64,000 nt of DNA. Source: Plectrocnemia conspersa (taxonomy: Eukaryota > Arthropoda > Insecta > Trichoptera > Polycentropodidae). The notes under the pieces were generated by a model that saw only the letters and a list, made by a program, of their open reading frames with translations, had not been told where the DNA came from and did no database searches. The translations under genes were made by a program, and so were the position numbers. The stretch is taken from the NCBI GenBank assembly GCA_009617715.1, contig VTFK01000343.1:620001-684000 (forward strand). Reading direction: 5' to 3'. Below are positions 25,770 to 39,960 of this stretch, piece by piece (position 1 is the stretch's first letter; each line of letters starts with the position of its first letter).

Positions 25770-28740
25770 TTAATAAATGTATATTTAAACACTTATTATG
25801 AAATAAAAATGATATATAAATATCAATGTAATCGTTTTGTTAATGGCTTATAATAGTAAGGTTGTATATTATATTTAAGTGTATATATATATAAATATGT
25901 ACATATGTATGTACGTGTATGCGTACATACGTATGTAGATGTATTAGAATTTACATATTGCATACATATATAACACGTCTCCCGACAATGTTTCAAAGGG
26001 TCTTGATATTATTTTTATTTATCAATCAAGATATGGTATAATTAATACCCTCCCGCTGTGAACTCTCCAAACTTCTTTTTCAGTAGCGCAACACAAAAGA
26101 ATTTTATTCACTCGCTCAGTGTGTCTACCTTTTTGAATGAACATTTTTTTTGTAATAATCCGATACAACTTTTTACATCATTAAAACGTCGAACTTTCGA
26201 TCCGAGATTTTCAAACTTGATATTACATAAATATTATAAAGTAGGCTTTGGCGTAATAGCGTTTTGTATTTTATATATGAGGAATTATCGCAAGCTTGAT
26301 AGTATTATTAATAGCCCATTTAACTGTAGAGTTTGTATAACAATATACGCATATGTGTTGCGTATATATAATGTTCAATATATGAATAAATTGATCGTAA
26401 ATAACGTCATAATGTACGCGGCGTCATGTAACCGATTCGTATAACAAACATCTCAATTGAAGACAATTAGAGCAAATTAAGTAGCGAACACACGTGGCTT
26501 ACACGTTAATTGGAAATAGTTGTCCAACAGGTGAATATCACTTTTTAATGACCGTTACAGGTGAAATACCTGCTAGCAGTGAGAGAGTGCGATTGTGAGC
26601 AAATTGCTTTTTGTCGTACGAAATCAACTAATATTTTATTTAATAAATACTTGAAGAAATATTAAGATGGGAGTAGATATATGAAGATACATAAAAAGCT
26701 TAGTACATGATCTATGTACATGATTCAAAGAGCAGTCAATTTTAGAATAAATTAATAAATAGTGTAAGCTGGACATGGTTTACATAAATATACAACATCA
26801 ATAATGGCGGAAACTGCATGGTACAAGAACCTGCAACACAAAAAGGCTGGAGCTTAAAGAAGTTCATTTTTTATAAATTAAAAATATAATAATACGTAAA
26901 TTATAGATTATTTATCACACGAAAACATATATAGCAGTATATTTCACTGTTGAGTTATAATTTTAAATTTTTAGATATATGGAAAACGTGAAAAATTCAC
27001 TGTTTTAAATTTATATTTTCATTCATTTTATTAAAAAATAATGAAAAATTAATTTATATTAAAAATTATTAAGAAAAAGTTGATCTTATTTCAGAAAGAG
27101 TCAACAGTACTTATATAAATCCATACTAATGATTAATAAAAGTCAATCTGAAAAAAATAGCGCTGATTCTGACCACACCATTGTTGGCCGTTAACTTCAT
27201 TTCTTGGCCTTAACCATCATGCTAAAAACTTGCTTTTAAATACAAACTTTTCAGTAATACTACAAAAATATATATAGGTACAAACGTAAATGTATATTTT
27301 GACTTATTTTAAAAATATGAAAATATCAGGAAATTAAAAGATCAATACTTAACGACTAGTGTAAAATATTTTGCTGAATTAGATATTCAATTTTTAGTTT
27401 ACCACCATTGAAAATAAATACTGTAAAATTTAAGTCTAATAATAATAAAATATTAAAATATTTTTTTATTTTATAAATACGTGTAATAATTGAGACAATA
27501 CATAAAAAACAATTAGCAATCACTGTATTAAAATTTATTTATAAGCAAAAATAAAATTAAAAAAATGTTATTCTGAAACATATTTATAAATATAGTTTAT
27601 TTTAAAGAAATTACCATGAACTTTAACAACCAAATGTTCTGAGATAAGTATTAAAACTGTAATAAAACTTACTATTCTGACCGTTTGGTTCATTAAATAT
27701 ATTAAAAAAATGCATTTTTTTTAAATTTTTTATAAAATTCAAGCTGAAATGGTTCGTCTTAATCAACGTTTGCAGCATTTTATAAATACGTTAAAAAGTG
27801 GTAAAAATATAAGTTTAACAGCGGAAAAACATTGTTATATTTTAATTATAAAACCAGTTTTGTTTTTAAATATCTTACCGGAACGGCGTTCCGGCTTACT
27901 TTCATCTCTATTAATAAATAACAATTACAAAAACACGGCGCAAACCAGAATTATATTTAAATAAAATGACAACTTATGATTAAAGTATCTAAAAAAATCT
28001 ATCTCCGGGAGCAAATTAAAATATTTCAGTTAAGTAGTGAAGAATCTAAATTTTCTTTTTACGTAGATAATTAAATCTCAACATTCAGAAAAAATTTAAG
28101 CTTAGGTTCGTTTCTTAAATATTAATAATATTTCTATCGTCAAAGCTACTACAAACGTCTAATAAAACTATTAAGAATATAATCTATTTATTAATAAATA
28201 TTTCATTAAATAGTCAATAAAAATATAATATACTATTTTTCTTAATAATATGTATATATTTTATAAAAATTTCATATCCTAAATTATTTAAGATAAAATT
28301 AAACGATAAATAATTATTTCTTAATTGGCTAATTTTTTAATCTAAAAAATATGAAAAAGTCTATGATATTTCAGGAATTCACTAAAATTATTTTTTTATT
28401 TGTTTTATCCATTATCTGAATTAATTTTAAAATGCTGCATTTGTTGTTAATGATGCAGAATTAATTTAGCATTAATTAATTAGATTATGAGCCATTAAAT
28501 GAGCTTGATATGAATATATAGTTTAGTTGTTTTCATCAAAACGTTTTTAAACTATTATATGTACTATTAAACCAAAATATTTATTTATATATATTTTTAT
28601 TGTTTAGTATATAAGTTATTTAATTTTCTTAGTCTATCTTTATTTATATAGATTTTATACAATCTAATTTATAATGTGTCAACTGGCAAAAAAGTATATC
28701 TACTCATTATTTTAGTTAAAATTTATATTCATTAATACAT
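25770..28740. other. AT-rich stretch with one small island
   Basis: It contains a TATG/TACG-rich simple stretch at about 25,880-25,935 and a GC-richer block at about 26,440-26,610 (CACGTGGC, GACCGTTACAGGTG). A 128-codon frame at 26,058-26,444 has no recognisable domain and AT-rich random-looking composition, and I do not call it a gene. Confidence 0.4.
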
Positions 28741-29229
28741 TCAGATCCAGTCTGGTTCCCGCTACGTTCTACATACATATATAACACGCGTTAGCTTTTG
28801 ACTTCTTTTTACAAATAAAAAACCCATAGACAAAAGTGTAAGGTGTAAAAATGCCGAACAAAAAAAATGTCTTAGTGAAATTGCAAGTCACGCATTTTGA
28901 TAATTAAATTCAATTTATGAATGAATCGACAGAATTTGAGACACTACAGAACAGTAGCCATGTTGAGGTTGAGTTCTCTTTATATATTATATTATACAAT
29001 TCAATACATTCACGATGTGTTAGTACATATAATATGTGTATCTTGCGGCCGTTACTGTCTGAGGAACGAGTTTAGTGGCGCCAGTGCGACACATCTGAAG
29101 AAGCGACAGATTTTGTATTAATCGCTGATTAATAAATCGCATTTATTGTTATTAAAAAAAAATCTATTACTGCGCTAGTTAACTATATAAATATGTCAAA
29201 ACTTGAATGAACGTATCAATATAAATTGA

Positions 29230-29600
29230 ATTAGTTAAACGATTTCCGTTCAACAGGGGTGGTTCTAGTTACCTGCTCTTCATAATGGCTTCTCGCGTCG
29301 AGAGCTAATTAACTTTTTTTATTTAGCTCCGACGGCTAAAATAGATCGCCAAAGAGCTGTTAAGCAAATATATTGCACAAAAATACCATTACGGCTTTTT
29401 CTGAGCTCGGAGGTCCCCCCATTAGCGACGCCGCCCCCCGTGCGTGAATTTTTTTGCGAAGGCCGACAGGTCGTTTGTCGGCACACGTCTGGAACATTAG
29501 AACAGGTAAAAGCTCACCTGTTTTGTGATATTCTAAAGTATCTAGAAAGCCATTTCTTGCGAATAATACCCACTTTGTGGATTTAGAAAGGTATGTATTT
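29230..29600. other. GC-richer non-coding island
   Basis: It includes GACGCCGCCCCCCGTGCG near 29,430 and repeated CACCTG/CAGGTG E-boxes (AACAGGTAAAAG near 29,500 and GCTCACCTG near 29,515). It has no convincing coding frame. Candidate regulatory block. Confidence 0.4.
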
Positions 29601-29619
29601 GCTATCATATCCAATCATA

Positions 29620-32600
29620 ATGATCGTATCTAAAACTAATATTTCTAAGAATACATGCAACTATTTTTTTATTTATTCATTACTGTTAATATTATGTAAG
29701 GTAATGCTGCCATTATTTACACCAATTTTATTAAGTTTAAAATACACGTTTCAATGCATAAAATAAATTCCAAGAAGTAATCGTATTCGTACGTCTAATA
29801 TAAGAATTATATTTTATATACCTATGTGTAGATACCTACGAGATATCCCAAACACATAAAAAGGTAAATATATTTATTAGGTCCAAAGAAAATATACAAT
29901 AATATAAATTAGAACACAATAGACGTGAGTAAACGTTTGTCCTTTAGATGTTCCGTGACTAATTTTTGAGGCACAAAAGGGATGCCGCTACTTCTGGTGT
30001 AAAATACATATTATAGTATATTCATAATATATTACAATCAATATATTATTTAATAGTAAGACTCAAAATCACAATGAATGTTTTAATCAATAAAACTTTA
30101 AGTTTAATCTAATAATTAATGCTTTTATCATTGAGAGACAATATATTAATTTAATATAAAGTGTCTAGACGTTTTTTTATTAAGTTAACTTCACACCGCT
30201 CGGTCGAACAGACTGTAAGAAATCTACCTGTTCTTTGATGCACAGGTAACCGACGTAAGAACGAAATAAAAAAAACAAACAATTAAAGTTATAGGTGATA
30301 AAATAGCATAAGTATCAAATAAATGTCAACAAAAATATGCAATGTATTCAATGTCAAATAAAAATATTAATATATATATATATATATATATACTAAATGA
30401 TTTGCCAGAAATAATAAAATATTTGGTTTACAAATATAGTGTGAAAATGTCTAATTAAGACAAAACATGTCATAAATGTTTTATATTAATTGGGTGTCGC
30501 AATACAAAAAGGCTTCAAACACGACCCGATCTTCTTCTAAGGATCGTAAATTATATAGAGAGCTGTAAAAATCTCGATAATTAATATATTATACCAGGAA
30601 AGGACGAGTTTTATGATATTTTATGCCACGATCAAATAATACTAATTTTATATTTTACATCAGTTTTTTGTGTTGTAAAACTAATAAGGCAATAGATTTT
30701 CCACGATATTTAGTAAATAAAAATATCTATAGAGTAATAAACAATCATTAGTTAATTAAAAATAAATAACAAAATTATATAATTTAATGTAGCAGAGCAT
30801 TTATTAGAATGTGTTTGATAACATTCGTAATTTTATAATTAAATATAAGTACTAAGTACCTACTGACTTTTGAGACATCCTGTATATATTGGTATGATTG
30901 GCTCCGGCTTTTAAGGAACTAATAGATGATGTTTTAATAGAATCCGGCTACCGTATGAAAGCCAATGGTTCGATTTTAAATGTTTTTTTCACTCGCAGAA
31001 AAAGAGGAGAGTACACTCGATTGCGACGTGCTAGACCAATTTTTTATTTTAAGTTATATTCTTCTGTTTTTAATTTTTAATAAATCAATACTACAATTTT
31101 GTTTATGTTTAGATTTTATGATTTTTTCACGTTTAGATTTTATGATTTTATATATGCATAATATTTCGCTCAAAAGAAAATTTAAGTTGTTTAGTATAGC
31201 TTAAATAATGTAAAATAAAATATGCATAAGCCCATGTAAACAAATATTTTTTACTTTAATAATAATAATTATAATAAAGAGCACATAACTAATCTCTAAA
31301 TAAATACCATATCTACTATATATCAAAATATATAATTAATTAACGATATGCAATAATATTTTTAATGTGAGAAAAGAAGTTTTTTCCAAAATAAATTATG
31401 ATTAAAGTGTATTTTATTTAATATATATGTAACTGTCCTTATAGCAAATTTTTTATTAATATCGTCTGGTCTAAGGCCTCACTTTCGACCAACGAATAGT
31501 ATCTACTAAAAAATAGTAGAAATTACCAAGAATTTTTTTGCTTATATCCCCTGTAAAATAAATTTTACATATAGTTTAATTTAAAATATTTATATACTGT
31601 TATTTAATTTTATATTTTATAAAATTATACAGTAATGTTTAGAGCAAATATCAGTATTAAATTTTTTTTTGTATTGCATAAATTTAGATAACATTAAAAC
31701 TATTTTTAAGTTTCTTAAAGTAATTTGGTGTATTAATTTACTTGGTATTAATTTAAATACTCTATTTTAAATATTTACAAAATTCGGCTGCGCAACAAAA
31801 TAATCTTATTTTTTCCATAAAATAATATTTCTCATCCTAATAATTATTTCTTAAATTTAAAACATGACCTTTAGTACAATTTAATTACTGAATAAATAAA
31901 TTGTGTTACGAAATTATTAATTTTTGTTTTTCTAAAATGTATATCTCTTCTCCAAAAAAATTTTTTGTACTGAAATAGCTGAGATATGTAGTCATGACAT
32001 TGTGAGAAGTGTACTTACTAAAATAGAAGCTAAAAATGGTAAATTGTCACAAATTAGCTACTGCAGAATAATTATTTACATAGTTATAAATAATTAATGC
32101 TATAATCGTTCTCTCGTCAGTGCCTGTCACTGTCGCCACAGTGTTGCCAGAAAACCGCATTACTCCAGAGTAGCCAAATTAAATCAGAATCCACAAACAT
32201 TTCTGAATATGTCTTAACTGCCTAGCGCTTATTCTGAACCATAAGTCCGGTTTTTATACCACTAAGTTTAATCAAATTAAATTTTTCCTTCTCTAAATTA
32301 AGTTTTCTTCTTCAATAAATGATTTTTTATACACTTGATTTACTAGATAAAGAAAAAACATATTTTTAAAATATGCTCTAAATTAAATATAAACGCATGT
32401 GGCAAAGGCTTACTCATATTTCTTGCACTTGTTCTACATCTGGAACCTCTCCCACTGCCAATGCAGTGTGTCCTGAGCTGTTTTTTAGTTTTTTTTGCTC
32501 GTTTACAAAATAAATTATTCTAAAATAGATGCTTACAATTTTAATTTGACTACTTTTTAAAGTAGATGCCAATAATATTTTTAGATAAAATTAATGTTTT

Positions 32601-33130
32601 TTTTTCAATACTCTTCAAAAAGTTTAGACTACACAACTAAAGTATATCACTATTAATGTAAACATAATAAAGACAATATTAGTAGGAAAATCGCAAGGTT
32701 TTTATACGAAAATATTTGTCATAGATTTAACTGTTTAATTAATGAGTCGCCTGTTGCTTATCTCTTTTTGAAAAAATACACATATAAATGCTACTAGTAG
32801 GTACAGTATTTATATATTAAAAATCTTTATTTTTTAACAGAAAATAGTGTAAGTCACTGGTGAGATAATGGCGTGTAAAGTGAATCAAAATACGCTGGAA
32901 TTTAAGTTAAGAGTGCAGTGCTAAAATAATTGATATTTAATTTACCTATTTTTTGCATTTAAATTATCAAGTTATTTAGATCAATATATTTTTTTTTCAT
33001 AAAAGATAATTTTGATTTTTTTTTTTTCTCAAGGGCTGCTGTGTCCATTATAGTAGTGTTATAGCAATAAATCAGAAAATGATTTGAGTTGAATTATATT
33101 TGGTGTTTTTATATGTCTATAAAATTAATG
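29620..33130. other. AT-rich spacer with small coding-like fragments
   Basis: It contains an (AT)n run at about 30,370-30,392 and a two-copy repeat of GTTTAGATTTTATGATTTT near 31,106-31,150. There is a short coding-looking stretch at 30,898-31,060 (+) and another at about 32,414-32,477 (-). No complete gene is supported. Confidence 0.4.
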
Positions 33131-33139
33131 ATATGTTAG

Positions 33140-33560
33140 CATAACAAATGTCGCTCTCTAAAATTGTAAATGTCACGTTGACTCCCAGCCTCCCCGGTCC
33201 AGGTGAGATCCGCTCCCGTTCCCCCGTGCCGATGGCGTCATCGCAATTAATGAGGTGCACGATGACGCGCATTGTTGTCTCGGGGGCGCCGGCGCGACCA
33301 TCTGCAGACATGGTAAAGCACAACGTGAGAAATCAATTGGCGCTGACGCACTTTTTCGGGATGCTGCTGGACCCGCCGCGGAAAAGGTGCCGCGCAACTG
33401 TTCATAATGACTGTGTGAACGTGCCAATGAACGACCACTGAATGACCAAACTCGACACTGAGAAATTCACTCGCTCCAAATGGCATCCAACGACTAATAC
33501 GGCTAACGGATTTCGATTATTGCTTTTACGGAAAATTTAACGTGTGTGAAACTCAAAGCT
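33140..33560. other. GC-rich non-coding island
   Basis: This is one of the most GC-rich intergenic blocks. It holds a GCAATTAATGAG homeodomain-type site near 33,243, a CATTGTTGTC SOX-like site near 33,271 and a CCATCTGCAGACATGG imperfect palindrome near 33,299. Overlapping open frames of 70-100 codons on both strands are not similar to any domain I know. It is more likely a conserved regulatory element than an exon. Confidence 0.45.
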
Positions 33561-33569
33561 CACAAAGAG

Positions 33570-35210
33570 GATCATCGCCATTATGATCTTTATAACTTGG
33601 CTTAATCATTCTTTTTAAAGCACTCAAGCAGTTTTTAGATACAGTTTTAATATTCTTAGAAATATATGAAATGTTTGGATGCACATATACGTTTGCTGAT
33701 AAACGTATGTGTGGTTTTGTAGAGCTCGTAATAATTAATCTATTAATACATAATCATTTGGGAATACCGCAGATGTCCAATTTGTGTCCGCTGCTTAGTG
33801 GCCATCAGCAATCAAAAAACTTATAAATAAAAATATATGGATCTAAGCTGATTTTATCTTAAAAAAATAATTGCTTTTAATAAGTCAGCGTTTAAAATCG
33901 GAGTCAGTAAAATATTAAACGACTCACATCCCTGAATTAAATAGATAGTTCAATAGTTGTGAGGTTTTAGACATCAACGACACTATCATTGAAATCGTGT
34001 ATAATTTTTCATCTTAATTTAAGTAAATATAAATTAAAGATACACTATAAATGACTATTTATGACAATAGAAAAGAGTTTGAATTCACCATTGATTTTTT
34101 TAAATTAAAAAAAGAATTATTGCTAACCAAAAAATATTATATTTGTCCGATATTTATCACTCGCTATAAACCGTGTACCACAATTTAGAAGCCACTGGTT
34201 TATGAAACTGAAATCATTTTTATTAAAATTTTAGTGACTTTCTCATAAGCTTTTCTTTACTAATATAATAATTTTAATCTCACAGATAAACAGTAACATA
34301 CAGTATTCTTAGCTATACCAAAGAATTTGCATTTTAAAAGGTCTTGCAATAAGATATTTAGTAGAAATTATTTATAATTAAAAAATAGTTCAAGTATTGC
34401 ACCTGTACCTTGCTTTATGACTACTGATCGATTGTCCTGATTTAAATATTATTTAATTTCAGATCAGATTTATTCATCTTTAAAATTATTGTAATTTTTT
34501 TAAATAGATAGAACGTTAGATGATTTATTCGCTTATCTATATGACTAATAAGTATGCATATTTATTATTATTGCCATGCTAAAAATAATTTGTAAATTTT
34601 ACTATTAAATTTCTATAACCTTCAACATAAAATTATCTTAAATGTTCTAAAGTAAAATTATACACCAGAAAAGTACACATGTATGTTTTGCATAGGGATT
34701 TTACCTTCTCTCTAAACAAATATATTTTTAGCTCTTAACCTTTGTATACTACTATATAATTTAAGCTTTTTATTTTTTACAATTATTATTTATTTGAGTG
34801 TAAGTACAGTATTTTCCCGTCAATATTTAGAAGAAGAAAACTGAAATATGATCTTACTAATATTAATAATTTTAATAAGACATAAATTTTATGGTAGCAC
34901 TAATAGATAACTAATAGATAATTTCAGATAATAACTAAAATTTATTAAGACTAGACAAAAGTTTATAACAATAAAAATATATTATATGTATATTTTTTAT
35001 AATAATAAAAATAATATATTTATGTTTGTAAAACAGTCACTTAATGGCGATGCTTATCACAAAAATAAAACAATATAATTTTCGGAGCAATAAATATATT
35101 TTCAATAATGTCATCCAAGTTTCCTTTAGGGTTGTTTTTAGTCCATCTTTAACTCTTTTTCCAATATGTAGATTTACTATCATCGCTTTCAACCGTCACA
35201 TTGTATTTTA
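33570..35210. other. AT-rich spacer, nothing recognised
   Basis: It has only short random frames and no repeat structure that I could identify. Confidence 0.4.
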
Positions 35211-35219
35211 TGATCGAAA

Positions 35220-35760
35220 TATTACGTTTTATACGACTTGCTATGGCGTGATGTTAACGCCGGTTCATGACGAATTTGTCTAGGAACTTGACCCCTTGGC
35301 ACGAGGGGCACCTGTATAATACAGTGCAGTGCGTGTATAGTAACTTTTTGTTCGGGGGAGTCGAACCGCATCCCTTTGGCTATGTATGCTGCCGCTTTTG
35401 GCCCCGGGGCCCTACAAACGTAACCCATAAAATTTTAAAGGCGAACCGCCGAGAAAAAAGCACACACATACACACCATACATACGTACGTATAACACTAC
35501 AATAATATTCAGGAACACGCCTTGGCGCCAAGTCGAAATAAAGGTGTAACAGACCGCTCTCTTATAGCTGAAATACGAATAAAGAAACGATAAAAAATAT
35601 TTACTACATGTAAATATAATGAACATATACATACACACACTTTATATATGAATTTATTTTTATCTCCGCTCTACAGCTACACGTTCGATCTTGTGCGTGC
35701 GCAAAAAAATAACGTAAACGCAATAAACACATTACGCTGGCGTGATGTTTGTATCTAGAT
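35220..35760. other. GC-richer non-coding island
   Basis: It contains a stem CCCCT/AGGGG at 35292-35308, a 12-bp palindrome GGCCCCGGGGCC at 35400-35411 and a Hox-type CCATAAAATTTTA near 35,426. A GGTTCGACTCC box on the minus strand resembles a tRNA B box, but no cloverleaf folds around it. Candidate regulatory block. Confidence 0.4.
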
Positions 35761-36764
35761 AATGAAAATTATATTTATGTGTTGACGTTAACGCTGAAAA
35801 ATAGGTCGAAATGCCTCTGATTGACTTTCCGGTGAAAAAGCTCAAGTGTTGGGCTTTAAAACTAAAAACGTAAATAAATGAGATTCTCGATACGCAGCTT
35901 AATATTTCAGCTTGGCAAAATCATAATATAATATTTCTCATACAAACCTAACAAGATTACTTAATAAGTTATAATTTAAAAATATTATAGTTTAAGAACT
36001 ATTTAATAATCTTGATGTTTCAATCTTCAGCTTTATAACAAAAGATTTTATAAATAACTGACTGCAACGCTTCATTTAAATCAAGTAGATATTAAATTTA
36101 AAACCTCTCTAAAAAATATATTTAATAGGTGATAAATATTTATAAGTAAATCAAAAATAATAAATATTTAATTATTAATAAATTTCTAAAAATAATTTTT
36201 TAATCAGTGTGTATCTCATTGTATACAGTCATTTTATAAAAAAGTTTATAGATAATTTTGATAATTTATGCTGCATCTTTGATTTTAATATTATAAATAC
36301 ATTGTCGTGCAGCTAAGAATTATACTTTGGTCTAGAGAAGGCTTTTATACTTTTTAATTACATCTATATTTTGACATAAATAATTATCAAATATGCATAT
36401 TTACATAATTTATTAATATATGTATATGCAAATATACATAAATATTTAAATTGTTATAAAATATGTAAAGTAACTTTATAACTTATTTACTCATGCAATT
36501 ATTATATAATGAGATAATTTTATAATTAGATACTATTGTTTTCAATATATATGATTCTATTCAAAATTTAGTTTTTTTATAATTCTCTTGCATCTTAACA
36601 TCTATATAGTTAGATACGGTAGATAGTTACTGTTAGATAATAAAAAATATACCACGACTTATTCTTATTAAAATTGCTTTGGTAGCTTAAATGCACATAA
36701 GTTGGTTTGTTTGTATAATTAAGTTTAAATCAGTTAACTATTATTTTTTTTAGATTGGCTAAAA

Positions 36765-36863
36765 AAATGTAAAGAGGTTTAAAGGTTAATAAATTAAAGT
36801 TTAACGTGCAAAATAAAAATGCACAAATATAGCCTATAAGTTTGTAAGTAACAATAGTTTTAA
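36765..36863 (+). repeat. Direct repeat, copy 1 (about 99 bp)
   Basis: It is about 90% identical by eye to 38,289-38,387. Both contain TTAATAAATTAAAGTTTAAC, a GTGCA...TGCAC stem and ATAAGTTTGT. The copies lie about 1.52 kb apart in the same orientation. Confidence 0.75.
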
Positions 36864-37299
36864 TAGACAAAAATAAATATTTAGGTGTAAGTATTAATAA
36901 TAAAATCAGTTTGCTATCATTTTCTTTAGATTTGCTGCGAAAATGTTTATTAAAACTGATTCTATTCAATATTTTAGCATTATATGTAATATTTATATAA
37001 CGTCTTTTAATCATCTACGATTTTATTTCTCTATCAGAGCGATTTTTATATGATGGAATTTTAGCTTTTAAATATATTATATCATAACTTATAGAGAACT
37101 AACTTAACCAATATTAAAAAAATACATTAGGTATTTTAAGTTTATATTGACATTTTTATAAAAAAAAATTATTGAAAATTACACTAAATTTCGTTAGCTG
37201 ACCTGTTTTGTTTTTCATAAATTTTTTTTCATCGCTTCCTCATATTGAATTGAAGCTTTTGCCATCTAAAAATATCTAAAATCTACCTTGTTTTAAAAT

Positions 37300-38060
37300 T
37301 GAAATAATGCCGCCACTAAATATTTGAGGTTCTTTAATAATATATCCATATTTTGTTAATAAAAGGTAATCAAAAGTGCACTTTTAAACTTTTATAAACT
37401 TTCGAAAAAATAAAAATTTTGTGAAATAAACAAATCTATATGAAAATTAAATTATTTTATTTTATTAATACATTGGTAATCAACAACGCATTTTTAAAAA
37501 TATTGCAATTTTTCAACTAAAATGAAGAAAAAAAAAGTCTTACAAAAAATTCATGAAATTCTTATATAACTATTTTTTAAACAATCACATATATGTATAT
37601 ATTTTATTATTAAATAAGATATATTCAAGAAAATAAATTTTACTATAAAAATTAATATGACACATTTATCAACAAATATAAAAATTCTAAAAGAGACTTT
37701 GAGCAAATATAAAAAACTTTCTAATAGATTTTGTTTAACTAAATTAATCTGCAATGAAATTTTATTATTTTTTTTTAATTAAATATGTATTCAAAACGCA
37801 TTCTTAATAGCTCCCTATCTATTTTAAACGCTTCAAAAGAAAAACGTAATATTTTTTATACGAAATGCTAATGTAACTTATAACTTAACAATATAACAAA
37901 ATTAATCCATATTTTGTCAATAAATTGCCAATCAAACTTACACTGTTAAAATTGATGATTTATACAAACTAGAAATAAAACTTAATAATATTCTATATAA
38001 TATCAATATTTTGTTAATTAAATGGCAATCTAAATTGTATTCTTAATAATGAGTCGAAAG
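37300..38060. repeat. Tandem array C, short diverged AT-rich units
   Basis: A block like ATATTTTGTTAATAAATGGC followed by AATCAAAACGCATTCTTAA recurs near 37,350, 37,470, 37,780, 37,910 and 38,010. Spacing is irregular, at about 100-310 bases. No coding frame. Confidence 0.5.
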
Positions 38061-38288
38061 TGATGTAAAACAAATATTATATTATTGTGTTGTAATTTTT
38101 AACTCTAGTCACTTTTTGCTTTCGCATAAAGAGTTATTAAAAAAATATATTTTTTATATGTGGAATTATTTTATACGAAATAAAAATTCATTATCCTTGA
38201 TACTGAAATTTTTACTCGAATATTAGTTTCTTGACCCTTACTCTTAATGTTACGGTATAGTTCATTAAACAAAAACTTCAGTAATATC

Positions 38289-38387
38289 AAAAAGTTAAGA
38301 GGTTGAAGATTAATAAATTAAAGTTTAACGTGCAAAATAAAAATGCACGATTATAACCTATAAGTTTGTGAGTAACAATAGTTTTTA
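38289..38387 (+). repeat. Direct repeat, copy 2 (about 99 bp)
   Basis: This is the partner of the copy at 36.8 kb, less diverged than other repeats here. Together they bracket array C. Confidence 0.75.
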
Positions 38388-39639
38388 AAATGAATATTAC
38401 AATTTAGTTAAATATTATTAATAAATACGGTTAATAATAAAAATAAATATATAACACAATTGTTGCTCTATTTTTCTAATTAGTTAATTTAACAACCATT
38501 TAATTGTTAGGCAATATGTAAAATTAAAAACTTGCAAAATACAGGAATAACAACAGTTCGAAATAAAAATATATAAGTATGAGAAGCGTGATACATAAAG
38601 TAGAGTATGCTAATTAAATATAGAGTATGAATTTATTAAAATAGTGACATGCAACAGAAGGAAAGAGGAGTTGTGTACGGAGAAAGTAAGACATAAAAAA
38701 CTAAAAAAGGTATAAATATCTTTATACGTATGTACAAAATTATTTATTGTATTATATATTTAATTATTAATAACTAATCAATATAAATAAGTAACAATTG
38801 ATATTGCCATTGACTTTGGGTGACAACATAAATTAAAAATAGCTTACTGTTTTGTACTGATAATTATTTAAATTATAGTCTTTGACGTTGCGTATCTCGT
38901 GTAATTTCTATTATATACAAGTTAAAATTAAATAATTCTCATTATAATATTCACTAAATTATTTATGTGAAAATATATTGAAATTCAATGTATACTGAGC
39001 GTGTAGTACCCCATTAACAATACATTGTTTGAATAATTTATAATTTATCTTCCACGCATTTTACGGTAATTTGCGTTACGTGTGTAACAATTGATTAATT
39101 TTCTTCCTGCCGTAAAAATCGCGCATGCGAATTTGGATTGAATTTTCTATTATTGCTCAATTAATAAGGTTATATTTTTTTTTGAACAAATGCATTTTTT
39201 ATACCGGATATAAATTTTGCGGCTTTTTATCACTATTTTTTTCTTCGTAGACAGTTTTTTTTTATATTGAAGCGGCTTCTTAACAAAGAAAAGGTGTCTT
39301 GTCGTGTTACACATGTCGGAGTCGTAGTTTTGACCGTTGTTACCTGTCATAAACCAATGTACCACGAATGTGTTTCTCAAATATTGTATTCAGCAATTAA
39401 CAATTAAAATAATAGATTTAGAGATATAATTTTATATTTATATACCATTTAAAAATCAATAATTGTTTATATGTTGAGATACTTTTGATTATGTCCGCAA
39501 AAAAACTCATTATTATATATATAGAATAAATAAATTAAAGTCCTCCGTAATGTTTTAACTGAATACAAAAAATAATAAGTTTTAAGTACGTTATAGTAAG
39601 GGCTAAATTTTTTGAATTATTTTATTATATTATAGGATC

Positions 39640-39960
39640 AAACCATGAATGTCAATCCATAAATATTTCGAACCGCTCTTTAATTATTATTGGCGCCACA
39701 AGTTGCGTGATTTTCACCTGAATCCACATACGTGTATATATTTAGCGTTGCGGTTTATAAAACAATAGTTCTATCGTCGGCCGCTTTCGTATCTTTTTTT
39801 CAAAAAAAGTCCGGCGCCCTTTTGGGCGTTAACCCTGTCTTCTCGTAGAGACAATTGTCGAGTTGGAAAAAATCAACCGACAGAGGGATTCGAACCGGAC
39901 GCCTCGGGTGCAAAGGATGCCCGAATCCTTGTCAATCAATCCCGAATAAAAATATACTAT
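39640..39960. other. GC-richer island with two adjacent hairpins
   Basis: It contains CTTTTTTTCAAAAAAAG at about 39793-39809 followed at once by CGCCCTTTTGGGCG at 39815-39828. TAATTATTATTGGCGCCAC lies near 39,682. A frame running to 40,268 starts at a non-ATG codon and shows no domain. Candidate regulatory element. Confidence 0.45.

Noticed and set aside
26058..26444. 128-codon plus-strand frame
   Set aside because: Residue composition (Asn, Phe, Ile, Tyr, Lys) is that of random AT-rich DNA and no motif is seen.
33148..33441. 97-codon plus-strand frame in the 33-kb island
   Set aside because: Competing frames of similar length exist on the other strand, with no domain and no flanking splice sites of good quality.
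35330..35400. Possible tRNA gene on the minus strand (GGTTCGACTCC box)
   Set aside because: The bases around the box do not form a T-arm stem, and no matching acceptor or anticodon stems are present.
39875..39945. Possible tRNA gene on the minus strand (GGTTCGAATCC box)
   Set aside because: The T-stem is mismatched and the expected 5' acceptor strand is not found.
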